Assembly: GCA_030605285.1 (NCBI GenBank) | Contig: JAUWIQ010000055.1 | Location: 1-8,804, forward strand | Source: Planctomycetota bacterium | Lineage (GTDB): Bacteria; Planctomycetota; Planctomycetia; Pirellulales; UBA7805 | Reading direction: 5' to 3' | Length of the DNA stretch: 8,804 bases | In this document: positions 1 through 6,997 of the stretch, in pieces | How the letters are laid out: every line of letters begins with the position of its first letter | Numbering within the stretch: position 1 is the first letter of the stretch | Made by a program: the position numbers and the translations under genes | Notes under the pieces: generated by a model | Database searches by the model: none | Seen by the model: only the letters and a program-made list of their open reading frames with translations | What the model was told of the DNA's origin: nothing

Positions 1-76
1 CAGCCCAGAATTGCATTGACGTATTCATACCAGTTAGCTTTTGCTAGTTTCATAGCTTCTTTGTGCACTGCGCGGA

Positions 77-478
77 GTGATCGCGACGAGTGCGGATCGC
101 GCCGGGATTTCTTATGCCCAACAGTTAGCCAGCGGATGTTATTACATTCTGGCACTGATGATCTTCATGGCTGCATTCGACCAACTGGAGATCAAATTTG
201 AACTGTTCAACTATGCAATTCTGATTGCGTTTACCGCCCTGGCTCTCGGCTTCGGACTCTCCTTTGGTCTCGGGGGCCGTGATGTGGTGGGTGGCATTAT
301 GGCTGGCTACTATGTGCGGCAGCGGATGCAGTCTGGCGATAGTGTTCACATTGCTGGCCTGGAAGGCACCGTGCGAGACGTAGGACCGGTCGCTACGATC
401 ATTGAGACGGAAGAAAATGGCCTCTTGCATCGACATAGCGTACCCAATACGCGGATGTTGAACGAAGCCATCCGTTAA
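77..478 (+). CDS. MscS-family mechanosensitive ion channel, 3' part (possibly broken at its 5' end)
   Basis: This would be an inner-membrane channel that opens under membrane tension to release solutes. The 133 residues show a transmembrane segment at about 20-36 and a second at about 44-62. The latter runs into the glycine-rich pore-helix motif GFGLSFGLGGRDVVGGIMAG (58-77). The MscS beta domain follows, with SGDSVHIAGLEGTVRDVG (86-103) and the closing VPNTRMLNEAI. The protein stops after the beta domain and lacks the large C-terminal alpha/beta domain, as in small MscS relatives. Position 77 is a GTG with no SD, and the frame is open only back to 56. The normal upstream helix is therefore absent from this frame, although frame 1 upstream is open to the window edge and looks hydrophobic. 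The gene may be frameshifted, or may continue to the left of the window. The family call is firm; the start is uncertain. Confidence 0.8.
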   Translation: MIATSADRAGISYAQQLASGCYYILALMIFMAAFDQLEIKFELFNYAILIAFTALALGFGLSFGLGGRDVVGGIMAGYYVRQRMQSGDSVHIAGLEGTVRDVGPVATIIETEENGLLHRHSVPNTRMLNEAIR

Positions 479-512
479 CGACTGACCGGTTCAATAAATT
501 GAATCTTAGGTG

Positions 513-545
513 CCGTGGCCGAACAAGTTCGGCCACGGTTTTTTT
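513..545 (+). terminator. Rho-independent terminator of the MscS-family gene
   Basis: A perfect 12-bp inverted repeat (CCGTGGCCGAAC, then AA, then GTTCGGCCACGG) is followed directly by seven T residues at 539-545. It lies 35 bp after the channel stop codon. The tiny central spacer means the innermost pairs would open into the loop. It separates the channel gene from the NfeD/FloA cluster. Confidence 0.93.
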
Positions 546-612
546 GACCTGTATAAAAGGGCTCCGGGCCGTCAACTGCATGCCGCATCTCCGCCACAGA
601 GGCATTCAATCA

Positions 613-640
613 TTGACATTACAAAGCGGGTGGTTATAAA
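613..640 (+). promoter_or_regulatory. Sigma70-type promoter for the long NfeD gene
   Basis: A perfect -35 box TTGACA (613-618) and a -10 box TATAAA (635-640, 5 of 6 matches) are separated by 16 bp. Transcription would begin near 647, giving a leader of about 34 nt before the ATG at 681. The site lies downstream of the strong terminator, which supports an independent transcription unit. Confidence 0.75.
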
Positions 641-680
641 ATTCTCTCCAATCCAACGATAGTTTAAGTGCGATCATAAT

Positions 681-2933
681 ATGGTTCGAAATCGACATTT
701 GGCGGACCGCTTTTTCTGGCTCTTGTGGCTTTGGTTGCCCTGCGCTGGCAGCACCGGAATCGCGTGCGGAGAGGAAATCAAGAACAGACCCACTGAAACT
801 GAAAAGGTGGAATCCGATGCGATGGCCCCAGGGAAAAAAGGGGGACTCACAACAGGTCGCCTTTTGCGGGTTCCTCTTCCAATTACAGGCAATGTTGCCC
901 GCCGACTGATTGAACAAATTCAGCGTGCCAGTACGCAATTGAAATCAGAACCAAGCGGTGGTGGAAAACATTCTGTACTGATCCTGGAGTTTGATCCGGG
1001 TTCCTCCGAATTTGGACTCGGAAGCGAATTTGAAGATTCGCTTAAGCTTGCGCGATTTCTGATCAGCCCAGCCCTTGAAGGCATCAAAACGGTCGCTTAT
1101 CTGCCTCGATCGATCAGGGGCCATGCCCTGCTTGTGGTCATGGCCTGTGATCAGATTGTGATGTCGCCGGAAACTGTCATTGGCGATGCGGGCGCAGGGC
1201 ATGGCCTAGATCGCCCTCTCGATAACACCATCCTGAACGGTTATCGCCAGATTGCACAGAGTCGCCACACCGTCCCGATTGAGATTTCCGAGGCAATGCT
1301 TGACAAAAAACGCAAATTATTACAGGTGAAAACTGATGAGGGGCCGCAATTGGTCTTTGCCAACCAGCTGCCCAAGTTGCGGCAGACGCGTACGATCGAC
1401 CCCGACCACACGAGCGTCGTTTTTCCGGGCGGGCAGCCGGCCCTTTTGACCGGGCGTCAGGCACGCTCGCTCGGTCTGGCCGCCCACCTCGCCCCGGATC
1501 GCAAAGCACTTGCACGACACCTTGGCCTTTCGCGTGAGAGTATTCGAATTAACCCGCTATTAGAGGGCGTGTTGAGGCCCCGGATGATTCTCGTTGATCG
1601 TTATATAGACCCCCGTTTTGCAGAAACTCGCCTTGCAATGATGGACCAAGCGATCCGGGACGATGGTGTGAACCTCTTTTGTCTATGGATCGACAGCAAC
1701 AGCGGCGATGTGGAATCGGTGACCCGTTTTGCTGCCTATCTCGCCGAACTCGATGCGGAAACTGTATTTACTGTCGCCTATATCCCAGAATCTGCGGGCG
1801 GTCGTGTCAGCCTGATTGCCTTGGCTTGCGACGACATCGTGATGCATCCGAATGCGGTCATCGGTGGGGCAGGAAAGTCGCTCTCGCCTGAACAACTTAC
1901 GGACATCACTGCCACAATTACCGATTTGATCGTTCCCCACACATTGCGCAGCTACGCTCTGATAATGGCAATATTTAAAAAGGATTTGGTGGTCTACCAG
2001 TTTCGGAATCGCCGTACTGGCTTGGTACAATATTTCACTGAGGCCCAGTTCCAGCAACTCCATGATCAGAAAAACTGGGAACGGGGTAAAAAAATTACCG
2101 GTCCTGGCGAACTGCTGCGACTTACTGGAATGCAAGCAGAGGATCTTGGCATAGCCACTGCGGTGGTCAACAATTTCTCAGAACTAAAAAAAGAATATGG
2201 TCTCGAGGCCGATCCGGCACTCGTAAAACCCAATTGGGTCGATCAGTTTGTGGGTATGCTCGCCTCGCCGGGACTGGCTTGGTTGTTGCTTCTGATCGGC
2301 TTGGCAGGTATTTATGCCGAATTGCAGATGCCCGGCATCGGGATCGGTAGTTTCATCGCAACCATCGCGTTTACGCTCTACTTTTGGTCAAGCTTCATGA
2401 ATCATACCGCAAATGAATTGGAAATCATTCTGTTTCTTGTTGGTATTTCTTGCCTGATTTTGGAAATCTTTATTATTCCCGGGTTCGGTATCTTTGGACT
2501 CGGCGGAGGTGCCCTGATTCTTATCTCCCTGATCCTGGCAAGTCAGACTTTCGTATTGCCCCGTACCGACAGCGATCTCCAACAGCTGCGCAACTCGCTA
2601 TTGGTTGTTGGCGGCGCCTTTGCTGGCATGGTCGGATTCGCATTGATCATGCATCGATACCTGCCAAATACTCCGATTTTGGCCCGGCTTATGCTACCAA
2701 CTCAGGGCACCCACCAGGAGAAACAGGATCGCGATAAATCACTCAATGGCTATCAATCGCTGCTTGGCCAAGTGGGTAGAACGACAACTCAACTGACACC
2801 CTCGGGAAAAGCAACTTTCGCGGGCGAACTGGTAGATGTGATTTCCGACGCAGAACTTATTCCCGTAGGTACCGAGGTTGAAGTCATTGAGGTTCGTGGC
2901 GGGCATGTCTTGGTCCGAGTGGTCGAAATCTAA
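681..2933 (+). CDS. nfeD: Long NfeD-family membrane protein with two ClpP/SppA-like domains
   Basis: This 750-residue NfeD1b-like protein probably partners with the flotillin encoded downstream. It starts with a hydrophobic signal or anchor segment (about 11-28). Two ClpP-crotonase-like domains follow: about 95-285, with the core RGHALLVVMACDQIVMSP (146-163), and about 298-505, with the core ESAGGRVSLIALACDDIVMHP split around residue 370-390. Next come about five membrane helices (531-548, 554-573, 580-597, 600-620, 637-657), and the C-terminal OB-like NfeD domain (694-750). Aligned by eye with archaeal PH1510 (known dyad Ser97/Lys138), the serine position is Gly147 in the first domain and Gly374 in the second, with no lysine near the expected spacing. 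It may therefore be a non-proteolytic scaffold. The ATG at 681 has no clear SD but leads directly into the signal sequence. The family is certain; the lack of activity is inferred. Confidence 0.9.
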   Translation: MVRNRHLADRFFWLLWLWLPCAGSTGIACGEEIKNRPTETEKVESDAMAPGKKGGLTTGRLLRVPLPITGNVARRLIEQIQRASTQLKSEPSGGGKHSVLILEFDPGSSEFGLGSEFEDSLKLARFLISPALEGIKTVAYLPRSIRGHALLVVMACDQIVMSPETVIGDAGAGHGLDRPLDNTILNGYRQIAQSRHTVPIEISEAMLDKKRKLLQVKTDEGPQLVFANQLPKLRQTRTIDPDHTSVVFPGGQPALLTGRQARSLGLAAHLAPDRKALARHLGLSRESIRINPLLEGVLRPRMILVDRYIDPRFAETRLAMMDQAIRDDGVNLFCLWIDSNSGDVESVTRFAAYLAELDAETVFTVAYIPESAGGRVSLIALACDDIVMHPNAVIGGAGKSLSPEQLTDITATITDLIVPHTLRSYALIMAIFKKDLVVYQFRNRRTGLVQYFTEAQFQQLHDQKNWERGKKITGPGELLRLTGMQAEDLGIATAVVNNFSELKKEYGLEADPALVKPNWVDQFVGMLASPGLAWLLLLIGLAGIYAELQMPGIGIGSFIATIAFTLYFWSSFMNHTANELEIILFLVGISCLILEIFIIPGFGIFGLGGGALILISLILASQTFVLPRTDSDLQQLRNSLLVVGGAFAGMVGFALIMHRYLPNTPILARLMLPTQGTHQEKQDRDKSLNGYQSLLGQVGRTTTQLTPSGKATFAGELVDVISDAELIPVGTEVEVIEVRGGHVLVRVVEI

Positions 2934-2991
2934 GGATTCTCGTTAATTAGTGATGCCGAGCAGCTGTCTTGAACGCCCAGAACATTGCAAT

Positions 2992-3019
2992 TTGACTTTC
3001 CCGGTTTCCAAAATATATG
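2992..3019 (+). promoter_or_regulatory. Candidate sigma70 promoter for the short NfeD-floA pair
   Basis: TTGACT (2992-2997, 5 of 6) and TATATG (3014-3019, 4 of 6) are separated by 16 bp, the same spacing as the promoter at 613-640. A start near 3026 would leave a leader of about 59 nt containing the strong SD at 3067-3073. No terminator follows the long NfeD gene, so readthrough from upstream is also likely. Confidence 0.5.
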
Positions 3020-3066
3020 CTGAACAAAGGCCACAGTTCATCCGCTAAAACACTTTGCCCGATCAC

Positions 3067-3073
3067 AGGAGGG
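3067..3073 (+). promoter_or_regulatory. Ribosome binding site deciding the start of the short NfeD
   Basis: AGGAGGG is a full SD, 11 nt before the ATG at 3085. The next in-frame ATG (3094) is 20 nt away, so 3085 is favoured. This is the strongest SD in the cluster, in contrast with its neighbours, which lack one. Confidence 0.85.
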
Positions 3074-3084
3074 TACCCTAGATT

Positions 3085-3678
3085 ATGCACCCTATGATTT
3101 GGGCAGTTTTGCTGATGGCCCTTGGCCTGAGTTTCGCTGCGCTTGAGATCTTTATTCCCTCAGCGGGAATTCTTGGCTTCCTGTCCGTTGCATCGATCAT
3201 CGGGTCTGTCTTCCTGGCATTTTCTTATGGCAGTCCAACGGCGGGGTTTGTATTCATCGGCACTGCCGCAGTCGGCTTGCCAGTGGTGATACTTTTTGCC
3301 TTCAAATGGCTGCCCAACACACCTGTGGGAAAGCGTCTGTTACTGCACATGCCAAACAGTGACGATGTACTGCCAGAGCAGGACCCTCGAGATACCTATC
3401 AGGAACTGCTCGGCAAGCATGGGGTTACCAAGTCGGCTATGCTTCCAGGCGGCGCGATCTTAATCGACAAAGTAACGTATGAGGCGGTCAGTGAATCGGA
3501 TGCAATCGAACAGGGGATTGCGGTCGAGGTTGTGCGGATCCGTAATAATCGTCTGGTAGTAAAGAAATTAGACCTTGCCCAGCCCAATAAGAACTCGACA
3601 GGAAGCGGCGAAGAAGATCCACTTTCTCGGCCGATCGACTCCCTAGGAATCGACCCCTTCGACGATCCTCTCTCTTGA
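3085..3678 (+). CDS. Short NfeD-family membrane protein (no protease domain)
   Basis: This 197-residue protein has only the membrane and OB-like parts of NfeD. Hydrophobic segments lie at about 4-24, 28-48 and 52-74. They include the loop EIFIPSAGILGFLS (21-34), which parallels EIFIIPGFGIFGLGG in the long NfeD. A junction motif KWLPNTP (74-80) is shared with the long protein (RYLPNTP, 659-665). The C-terminal NfeD domain spans about 105-163, from YQELLGKHGV to RLVVKKLDL. An acidic, probably disordered tail follows (about 170-197), ending with EDPLS and DDPLS repeats. Short NfeD proteins are known membrane partners of SPFH/flotillin proteins, and floA follows after 69 bp with no terminator between them, so co-transcription is likely. 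It probably forms mixed assemblies with the long NfeD and FloA. Confidence 0.88.
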   Translation: MHPMIWAVLLMALGLSFAALEIFIPSAGILGFLSVASIIGSVFLAFSYGSPTAGFVFIGTAAVGLPVVILFAFKWLPNTPVGKRLLLHMPNSDDVLPEQDPRDTYQELLGKHGVTKSAMLPGGAILIDKVTYEAVSESDAIEQGIAVEVVRIRNNRLVVKKLDLAQPNKNSTGSGEEDPLSRPIDSLGIDPFDDPLS

Positions 3679-3747
3679 ACAACCGCTCGGACCGGGGTAC
3701 AAAGGTCGATAGTTACTCCCACGATTAAACCCTCTCGGGTTCCCATC

Positions 3748-4806
3748 ATGTCGTACCTATCCGCTATCTCCCTGCTGTTTGCTGCAAACACGAGCGTATT
3801 GATCACGATCGCTATTTTTGCGATCGTGATCATCCTGAGTTTGGTTGTGCTGGCAATCTTCGTCAAGTATTTCCGGCTCTGGCTTCAATGTGTCACCACT
3901 CGGGCACAAATTGGAATTTTTGATTTGCTTGGCATGACCTTTCGCAAAGTGAATCCAAAGATCATTGTCCAGAGCAAAATAATGGCCGTGCAAGCAGGTC
4001 TCGATGATTCTGTGGGTATTACCAGTAAGAATCTTGAAGCCCATTATTTGGCCGGTGGGAATGTGCCTTTGGTAATCCGAGCCTGCATTGCGGCTGGTAA
4101 GGCAAAGATTGTGGACCTCAGTTTTAAGCAAGCGACGGCAATCGATCTGGCCGGTCGCAATGTACTGGAGGCCGTCCAGACCAGCGTGAACCCAATGGTT
4201 ATTGACTGCCCAGCCATCGATTCGGGGAGATGGACCCTCGATGCGGTCGCCAAAGACGGAATCCAACTGAAGGTGAAAGCACGCGTCACCGTGCGTGCCA
4301 ATCTTAAACGACTCATCGGAGGAGCTACGCAAGAGACCATTATTGCTCGGGTGGGGGAAGGCATCGTGAGTGCGATCGGTTCAGCCGATTCCCACAAAAA
4401 CGTGCAGGAAAATCCTGACACGATTTCCAAGGCCGTACTTGCCCGTCGGATGGACTCCCAGACAGCGTATGAAATTGTCTCGATTGATATCGCTGATATT
4501 GATGTGGGAAGCAATATTGGCGCCCGCCTGCAAGCCGATCAGGCAGAAGCCGATATGCGGGTCGCCCGCGCCCGTGCCGAAGGAAAGCGAGCCATGGCAG
4601 TGGCAAAAGAGCGGGAGAATATAGCGGCGATCGAGGAAAGTCGAGCCAAAGTTGTCGAAGCGGAAACGGAAGTACCTCAAGCGATCGCAGATGCATTTCA
4701 GAACTCCCGACTGGGAATCATGGACTACTACAAACTGCGTAACATTCAGGCCGATACCGACATGCGCAAGAGCATTGCCGACAACAGCATCGCCAAGCCA
4801 CAATAA
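3748..4806 (+). CDS. floA: Flotillin-like protein FloA
   Basis: FloA is an SPFH-domain scaffold that organises functional membrane microdomains. The protein has 352 residues, slightly longer than Bacillus FloA (YqfA, about 330). A membrane anchor lies at about 16-40, followed by the FloA-type segment around [13 protein letters not shown] and [10 protein letters not shown] (53-74). The SPFH domain follows, with the conserved [20 protein letters not shown] (170-189) and [20 protein letters not shown] (191-210). An Ala/Glu/Arg-rich coiled coil (about 258-308) precedes the C-terminal [18 protein letters not shown], typical of FloA. The ATG at 3748 has no SD. A small hairpin (AACCC-TCTC-GGGTT, 3728-3741) sits where one would be, so translation may be coupled to the short NfeD or be leaderless-like. 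A 13-bp hairpin lies within the anchor codons. The NfeD neighbours match the known flotillin operon logic. Confidence 0.95.
   Translation: MSYLSAISLLFAANTSVLITIAIFAIVIILSLVVLAIFVKYFRLWLQCVTTRAQIGIFDLLGMTFRKVNPKIIVQSKIMAVQAGLDDSVGITSKNLEAHYLAGGNVPLVIRACIAAGKAKIVDLSFKQATAIDLAGRNVLEAVQTSVNPMVIDCPAIDSGRWTLDAVAKDGIQLKVKARVTVRANLKRLIGGATQETIIARVGEGIVSAIGSADSHKNVQENPDTISKAVLARRMDSQTAYEIVSIDIADIDVGSNIGARLQADQAEADMRVARARAEGKRAMAVAKERENIAAIEESRAKVVEAETEVPQAIADAFQNSRLGIMDYYKLRNIQADTDMRKSIADNSIAKPQ
3800..3832 (+). repeat. 13-bp perfect inverted repeat inside floA
   Basis: The arm TGATCACGATCGC (3800-3812) and its exact reverse complement GCGATCGTGATCA (3820-3832) flank a 7-nt T-rich loop. It lies about 50 nt into floA, in the codons for the membrane anchor (residues 18-29). 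No T tract follows, so it is not a standard terminator. It could form a stable mRNA hairpin or be a protein-binding palindrome. Confidence 0.85.
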
Positions 4807-4922
4807 GTTCTACGGCGACTCTGGAACCATCCCGTTGCTGGTCGCTGTGAAGCTGTAGCGTCTATGGTCACTTTAGCGGCATTGGACGAGTCTCTTGCAG
4901 CCAAACGCAAGCCTTGCGGCTA

Positions 4923-4950
4923 TTGATGCAGGGCGCATATCTGTCAAAAT
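4923..4950 (+). promoter_or_regulatory. Weak candidate promoter for the sugar isomerase gene
   Basis: TTGATG (4923-4928) and CAAAAT (4945-4950) each match 4 of 6 consensus bases with a 16-bp spacer, the same spacing as the two promoters upstream. A start near 4957 would give a leader of about 31 nt. The 181-bp gap from floA (4807-4987) holds no convincing terminator. It otherwise contains only a short palindrome, CGCAAGCCTTGCG, at 4907-4919. Confidence 0.28.
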
Positions 4951-4975
4951 AGCGCAGCTGGATTTTGAATCTTAC

Positions 4976-4981
4976 AAGGAG
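4976..4981 (+). promoter_or_regulatory. Ribosome binding site deciding the isomerase start
   Basis: AAGGAG lies 6 nt before the ATG at 4988, near the optimal spacing. This favours 4988 over the earlier in-frame ATG-type start at 4895, which has no SD and would add 31 residues unlike the family's N-terminus. Confidence 0.88.
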
Positions 4982-4987
4982 TACACC

Positions 4988-5983
4988 ATGACACGTCCTG
5001 TCACATTATTTACCGGCCAGTGGGCCGACCTGCCGCTGGAGGACATGGCGCGCAAGGCAAGTGATTTTGGTTATCAAGGATTAGAGCTTGCATGCTGGGG
5101 GGATCATTTCGAGATCGATAAAGCGATTGCCGATGACAACTACTGCACGGAAAAACGTGAGTTGCTCGATCGCTACGACCTGCAATGCCACGCGATTAGT
5201 ACCCATTTAGTCAGTCAGGCGGTCTGCGATATTATCGATGAACGCCATCAGGCCATCCTGCCTGAGTACGTCTGGGGTGATGGGGATCCGGCAGGCGTAA
5301 ACGCACGCGCAGTAGAAGATGTGAAAAACGCCGCACGAGCTGCTCAAAAATTAGGGGTCGATGTCGTCAACGGCTTCGTCGGGTCGAGCATTTGGCATCT
5401 GCTGTATTCCTTCCCGCCGGTACCAGAATCGATGATCGATGCAGGATTCGAACAGTTTGCCGAGCGCTGGAATCCGATTCTGGATGTCTTTGGGGAATGT
5501 GGCGTGCGTTTTGCCCTGGAAGTGCATCCAACGGAAATTGCCTTTGACATTTTTACGGCCGAAAGGGCACTCAAGGCCCTCGACCATCGCGAGGAATTCG
5601 GGTTCAACTTCGATCCATCGCACTTGATCTGGCAAGGCGTGGATGCCGTTGAATTTATCCGCGCTTTTCCCGATCGCATCTATCATGTGCACGTGAAAGA
5701 CGCCATTGTGACACTCAACGGACGCAGTGGAATTCTGGGCAGTCACCTCAATTTCGGCGACGCTCGTCGCGGCTGGGATTTTCGCTCACCCGGGCGGGGG
5801 AGTGTCAATTTTGAGGAAATCATCCGAGCACTTAACGACATCGGTTACACTGGGCCGCTGTCGGTAGAGTGGGAAGATGCCCGTATGGATCGTGAGCATG
5901 GCGCCCAGGAAGCGTGCGAATTCGTCAAAAAACTCGATTTCGCACCCAGCAGCGTCGCCTTCGATGCCGCTTTTGCGGACTAA
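4988..5983 (+). CDS. Sugar phosphate isomerase/epimerase (AP endonuclease 2/xylose isomerase-like TIM barrel)
   Basis: This 331-residue cytoplasmic enzyme belongs to the IolE/xylose isomerase-like TIM-barrel superfamily. Members isomerise, epimerise or dehydrate sugars and inositol derivatives using a divalent metal. The family strand order is visible: VTLFTGQW (5-12), [10 protein letters not shown] (29-38), LQCHAIST (65-72), VDVVNGFVG (124-132), VRFALEVHP (173-181), FGFNFDPSH (204-212), IYHVHVKD (231-238) and LSVEWED (291-297). Likely metal or catalytic residues are Glu178, Asp209, His212, His235 and Glu294. The WGDH and [11 protein letters not shown] segments resemble the planctomycete branch, whose substrate is unknown to me. 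It stands 181 bp after floA with its own SD, and faces the PfkB kinase gene across a shared terminator. It may act in a sugar pathway, but nothing here fixes the substrate. The superfamily is firm; the exact reaction is open. Confidence 0.88.
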   Translation: MTRPVTLFTGQWADLPLEDMARKASDFGYQGLELACWGDHFEIDKAIADDNYCTEKRELLDRYDLQCHAISTHLVSQAVCDIIDERHQAILPEYVWGDGDPAGVNARAVEDVKNAARAAQKLGVDVVNGFVGSSIWHLLYSFPPVPESMIDAGFEQFAERWNPILDVFGECGVRFALEVHPTEIAFDIFTAERALKALDHREEFGFNFDPSHLIWQGVDAVEFIRAFPDRIYHVHVKDAIVTLNGRSGILGSHLNFGDARRGWDFRSPGRGSVNFEEIIRALNDIGYTGPLSVEWEDARMDREHGAQEACEFVKKLDFAPSSVAFDAAFAD

Positions 5984-5988
5984 AACAT

Positions 5989-6040
5989 GGGCTCGTTGCT
6001 GGGATGCGTGTGCCTTCGGTGCCGCATCCCACAACGCCCT
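5989..6040. terminator. Candidate bidirectional terminator between convergent genes
   Basis: A long imperfect hairpin nearly fills the 60-bp spacer between the isomerase and the kinase. The core is GGGATGCG (6001-6008) with CGCATCCC (6023-6030). Outer pairs CGTTG (5994-5998) with CAACG (6032-6036), and GGGC (5989-5992) with GCCC, extend it, with small bulges. Short T runs follow on both sides: CTTT on plus (6042-6045), and four T on minus, at 5987-5984 past the ATG trinucleotide. The tracts are weak, so efficiency is uncertain. Confidence 0.6.
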
Positions 6041-6043
6041 GCT

Positions 6044-6997
6044 TTAAATGAGTCCTACCAGACCGGCAGTTTCTTGGTAATCGAGTAAGCCCTCGGTGGC
6101 GCCCAAACCGGTCACGCAACATGCGCCGCAGGCTGCTGCCAGACGGCCCGCTGTCGCCTCATCCATCCCGCGTAACAATCCCGTCAGCAGACCGGCATAA
6201 AAGCTGTCGCCAGCACCTGTCGTATCGACAATGGCACCCGGTGGCGAGACCGGCTCCCCCTCAATCCAGCGACCCTCTGCTGTCTGCAGCCGCGCCCCGT
6301 CCGCGCCCAGTTTGACACCCAACAGGCCCGTTGAACCCTGATCTCGGAAGGCACGGATGATCTCCCGTGGATCCGCATGCCCCGTTTGATTGGTAGCCTC
6401 GGCGTGACTCGGCACATAAATATCGAGGTGTGGAAGAATCATGTCGAGCGGTTGCAGGCTGCCACCATCTCCTGCTGCATCGAGTGCCGTGAGACAACCC
6501 TGCTTGCGAATTTCCGCAAAAACCTCCGCCAAATCTTTCTGCAGGTTGGGCAGTAACGAGTAATAGCCCAGTAGCATCATCCGGCTTGCTGCAAATAATT
6601 CGATGCGATCAAGAAAAAAACTCCGATTCATCTTCTCGGGCGCGCCGACACAATGGGCAAAACTCCGTTCGCCACCCTCATCGATCAAGACCGCAGTCGT
6701 GCTGGTGGGAGCCTGCGGATGGGTCACGAGGTTTTCAAATCCAAGCCCCTCCTGTCGGTAGCGGTCGCGGAGTAGATCTCCCCATTGGGCGTTCCCTATG
6801 TAGCTCAATGCGCTGGCGGTCATACCCAACCGCGACATCGCAATGCCCGCATTGGAAACTATTCCTCCCGTAGTAACTTCGATCGGATCAACCGCTACGA
6901 GTCGGCCACCGCCGATTGGCGTTTCCAGAGGTACCGGGCGCACCAGGATATCGACCACACAGGAACCGCATACGACACAGTCGATCGTTTTATTCAT
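6044..6997 (-). CDS. PfkB-family carbohydrate/nucleoside kinase
   Basis: This 317-residue ribokinase-like (PfkB) enzyme transfers the ATP gamma-phosphate to a sugar or nucleoside hydroxyl group. Visible motifs are the N-terminal strand CVVCGSCVVDILVRP (7-21), the substrate-lid motif TTGGIVSNAGIAMSRLG (42-58), the central strand DIYVPSHAEA (192-201) and the signature IVDTTGAGDSFYAGLLTG (256-273). Asp264 of GAGD is the predicted catalytic base. Start choice: a Met 14 codons upstream exists, at 7039. The ATG at 6997 overlaps the deaminase stop as ATGA, and the protein then begins right before the first beta strand, so 6997 is preferred. The overlap implies translational coupling with adenine deaminase. 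The substrate cannot be read from the sequence. Ribose, a ribonucleoside such as inosine or adenosine, or a sugar acid are candidates; the neighbour favours a purine-linked one (inference). Confidence 0.9.
   Translation of the reverse strand: MNKTIDCVVCGSCVVDILVRPVPLETPIGGGRLVAVDPIEVTTGGIVSNAGIAMSRLGMTASALSYIGNAQWGDLLRDRYRQEGLGFENLVTHPQAPTSTTAVLIDEGGERSFAHCVGAPEKMNRSFFLDRIELFAASRMMLLGYYSLLPNLQKDLAEVFAEIRKQGCLTALDAAGDGGSLQPLDMILPHLDIYVPSHAEATNQTGHADPREIIRAFRDQGSTGLLGVKLGADGARLQTAEGRWIEGEPVSPPGAIVDTTGAGDSFYAGLLTGLLRGMDEATAGRLAAACGACCVTGLGATEGLLDYQETAGLVGLI

Noticed and set aside
544..557. TTGACC close to TATAAA just after the first terminator
   Set aside because: The two boxes are only 2 bp apart, and no -35 lies at the right distance from this TATAAA; the pair at 613-640 is far better.
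1022..1043. 8-bp hairpin AAGCGAAT/ATTCGCTT inside the long NfeD gene
   Set aside because: It lies deep in coding sequence, has no T tract or nearby start, and an 8-bp stem is expected by chance in a gene of this length.
4681..4688. GCGATCGC, identical to the cyanobacterial HIP1 repeat
   Set aside because: It is one exact copy in a window with no cyanobacterial gene content, and is explained by codon use.
4815..4845. GCGAC/GTCGC inverted repeat after floA as a terminator
   Set aside because: The stem is only 5 bp with a loop of about 21 nt and no T run.
4895..4987. N-terminal extension of the sugar isomerase by 31 residues
   Set aside because: There is no SD at 4895, the residues do not fit the TIM-barrel start, and AAGGAG stands 6 nt before the ATG at 4988.
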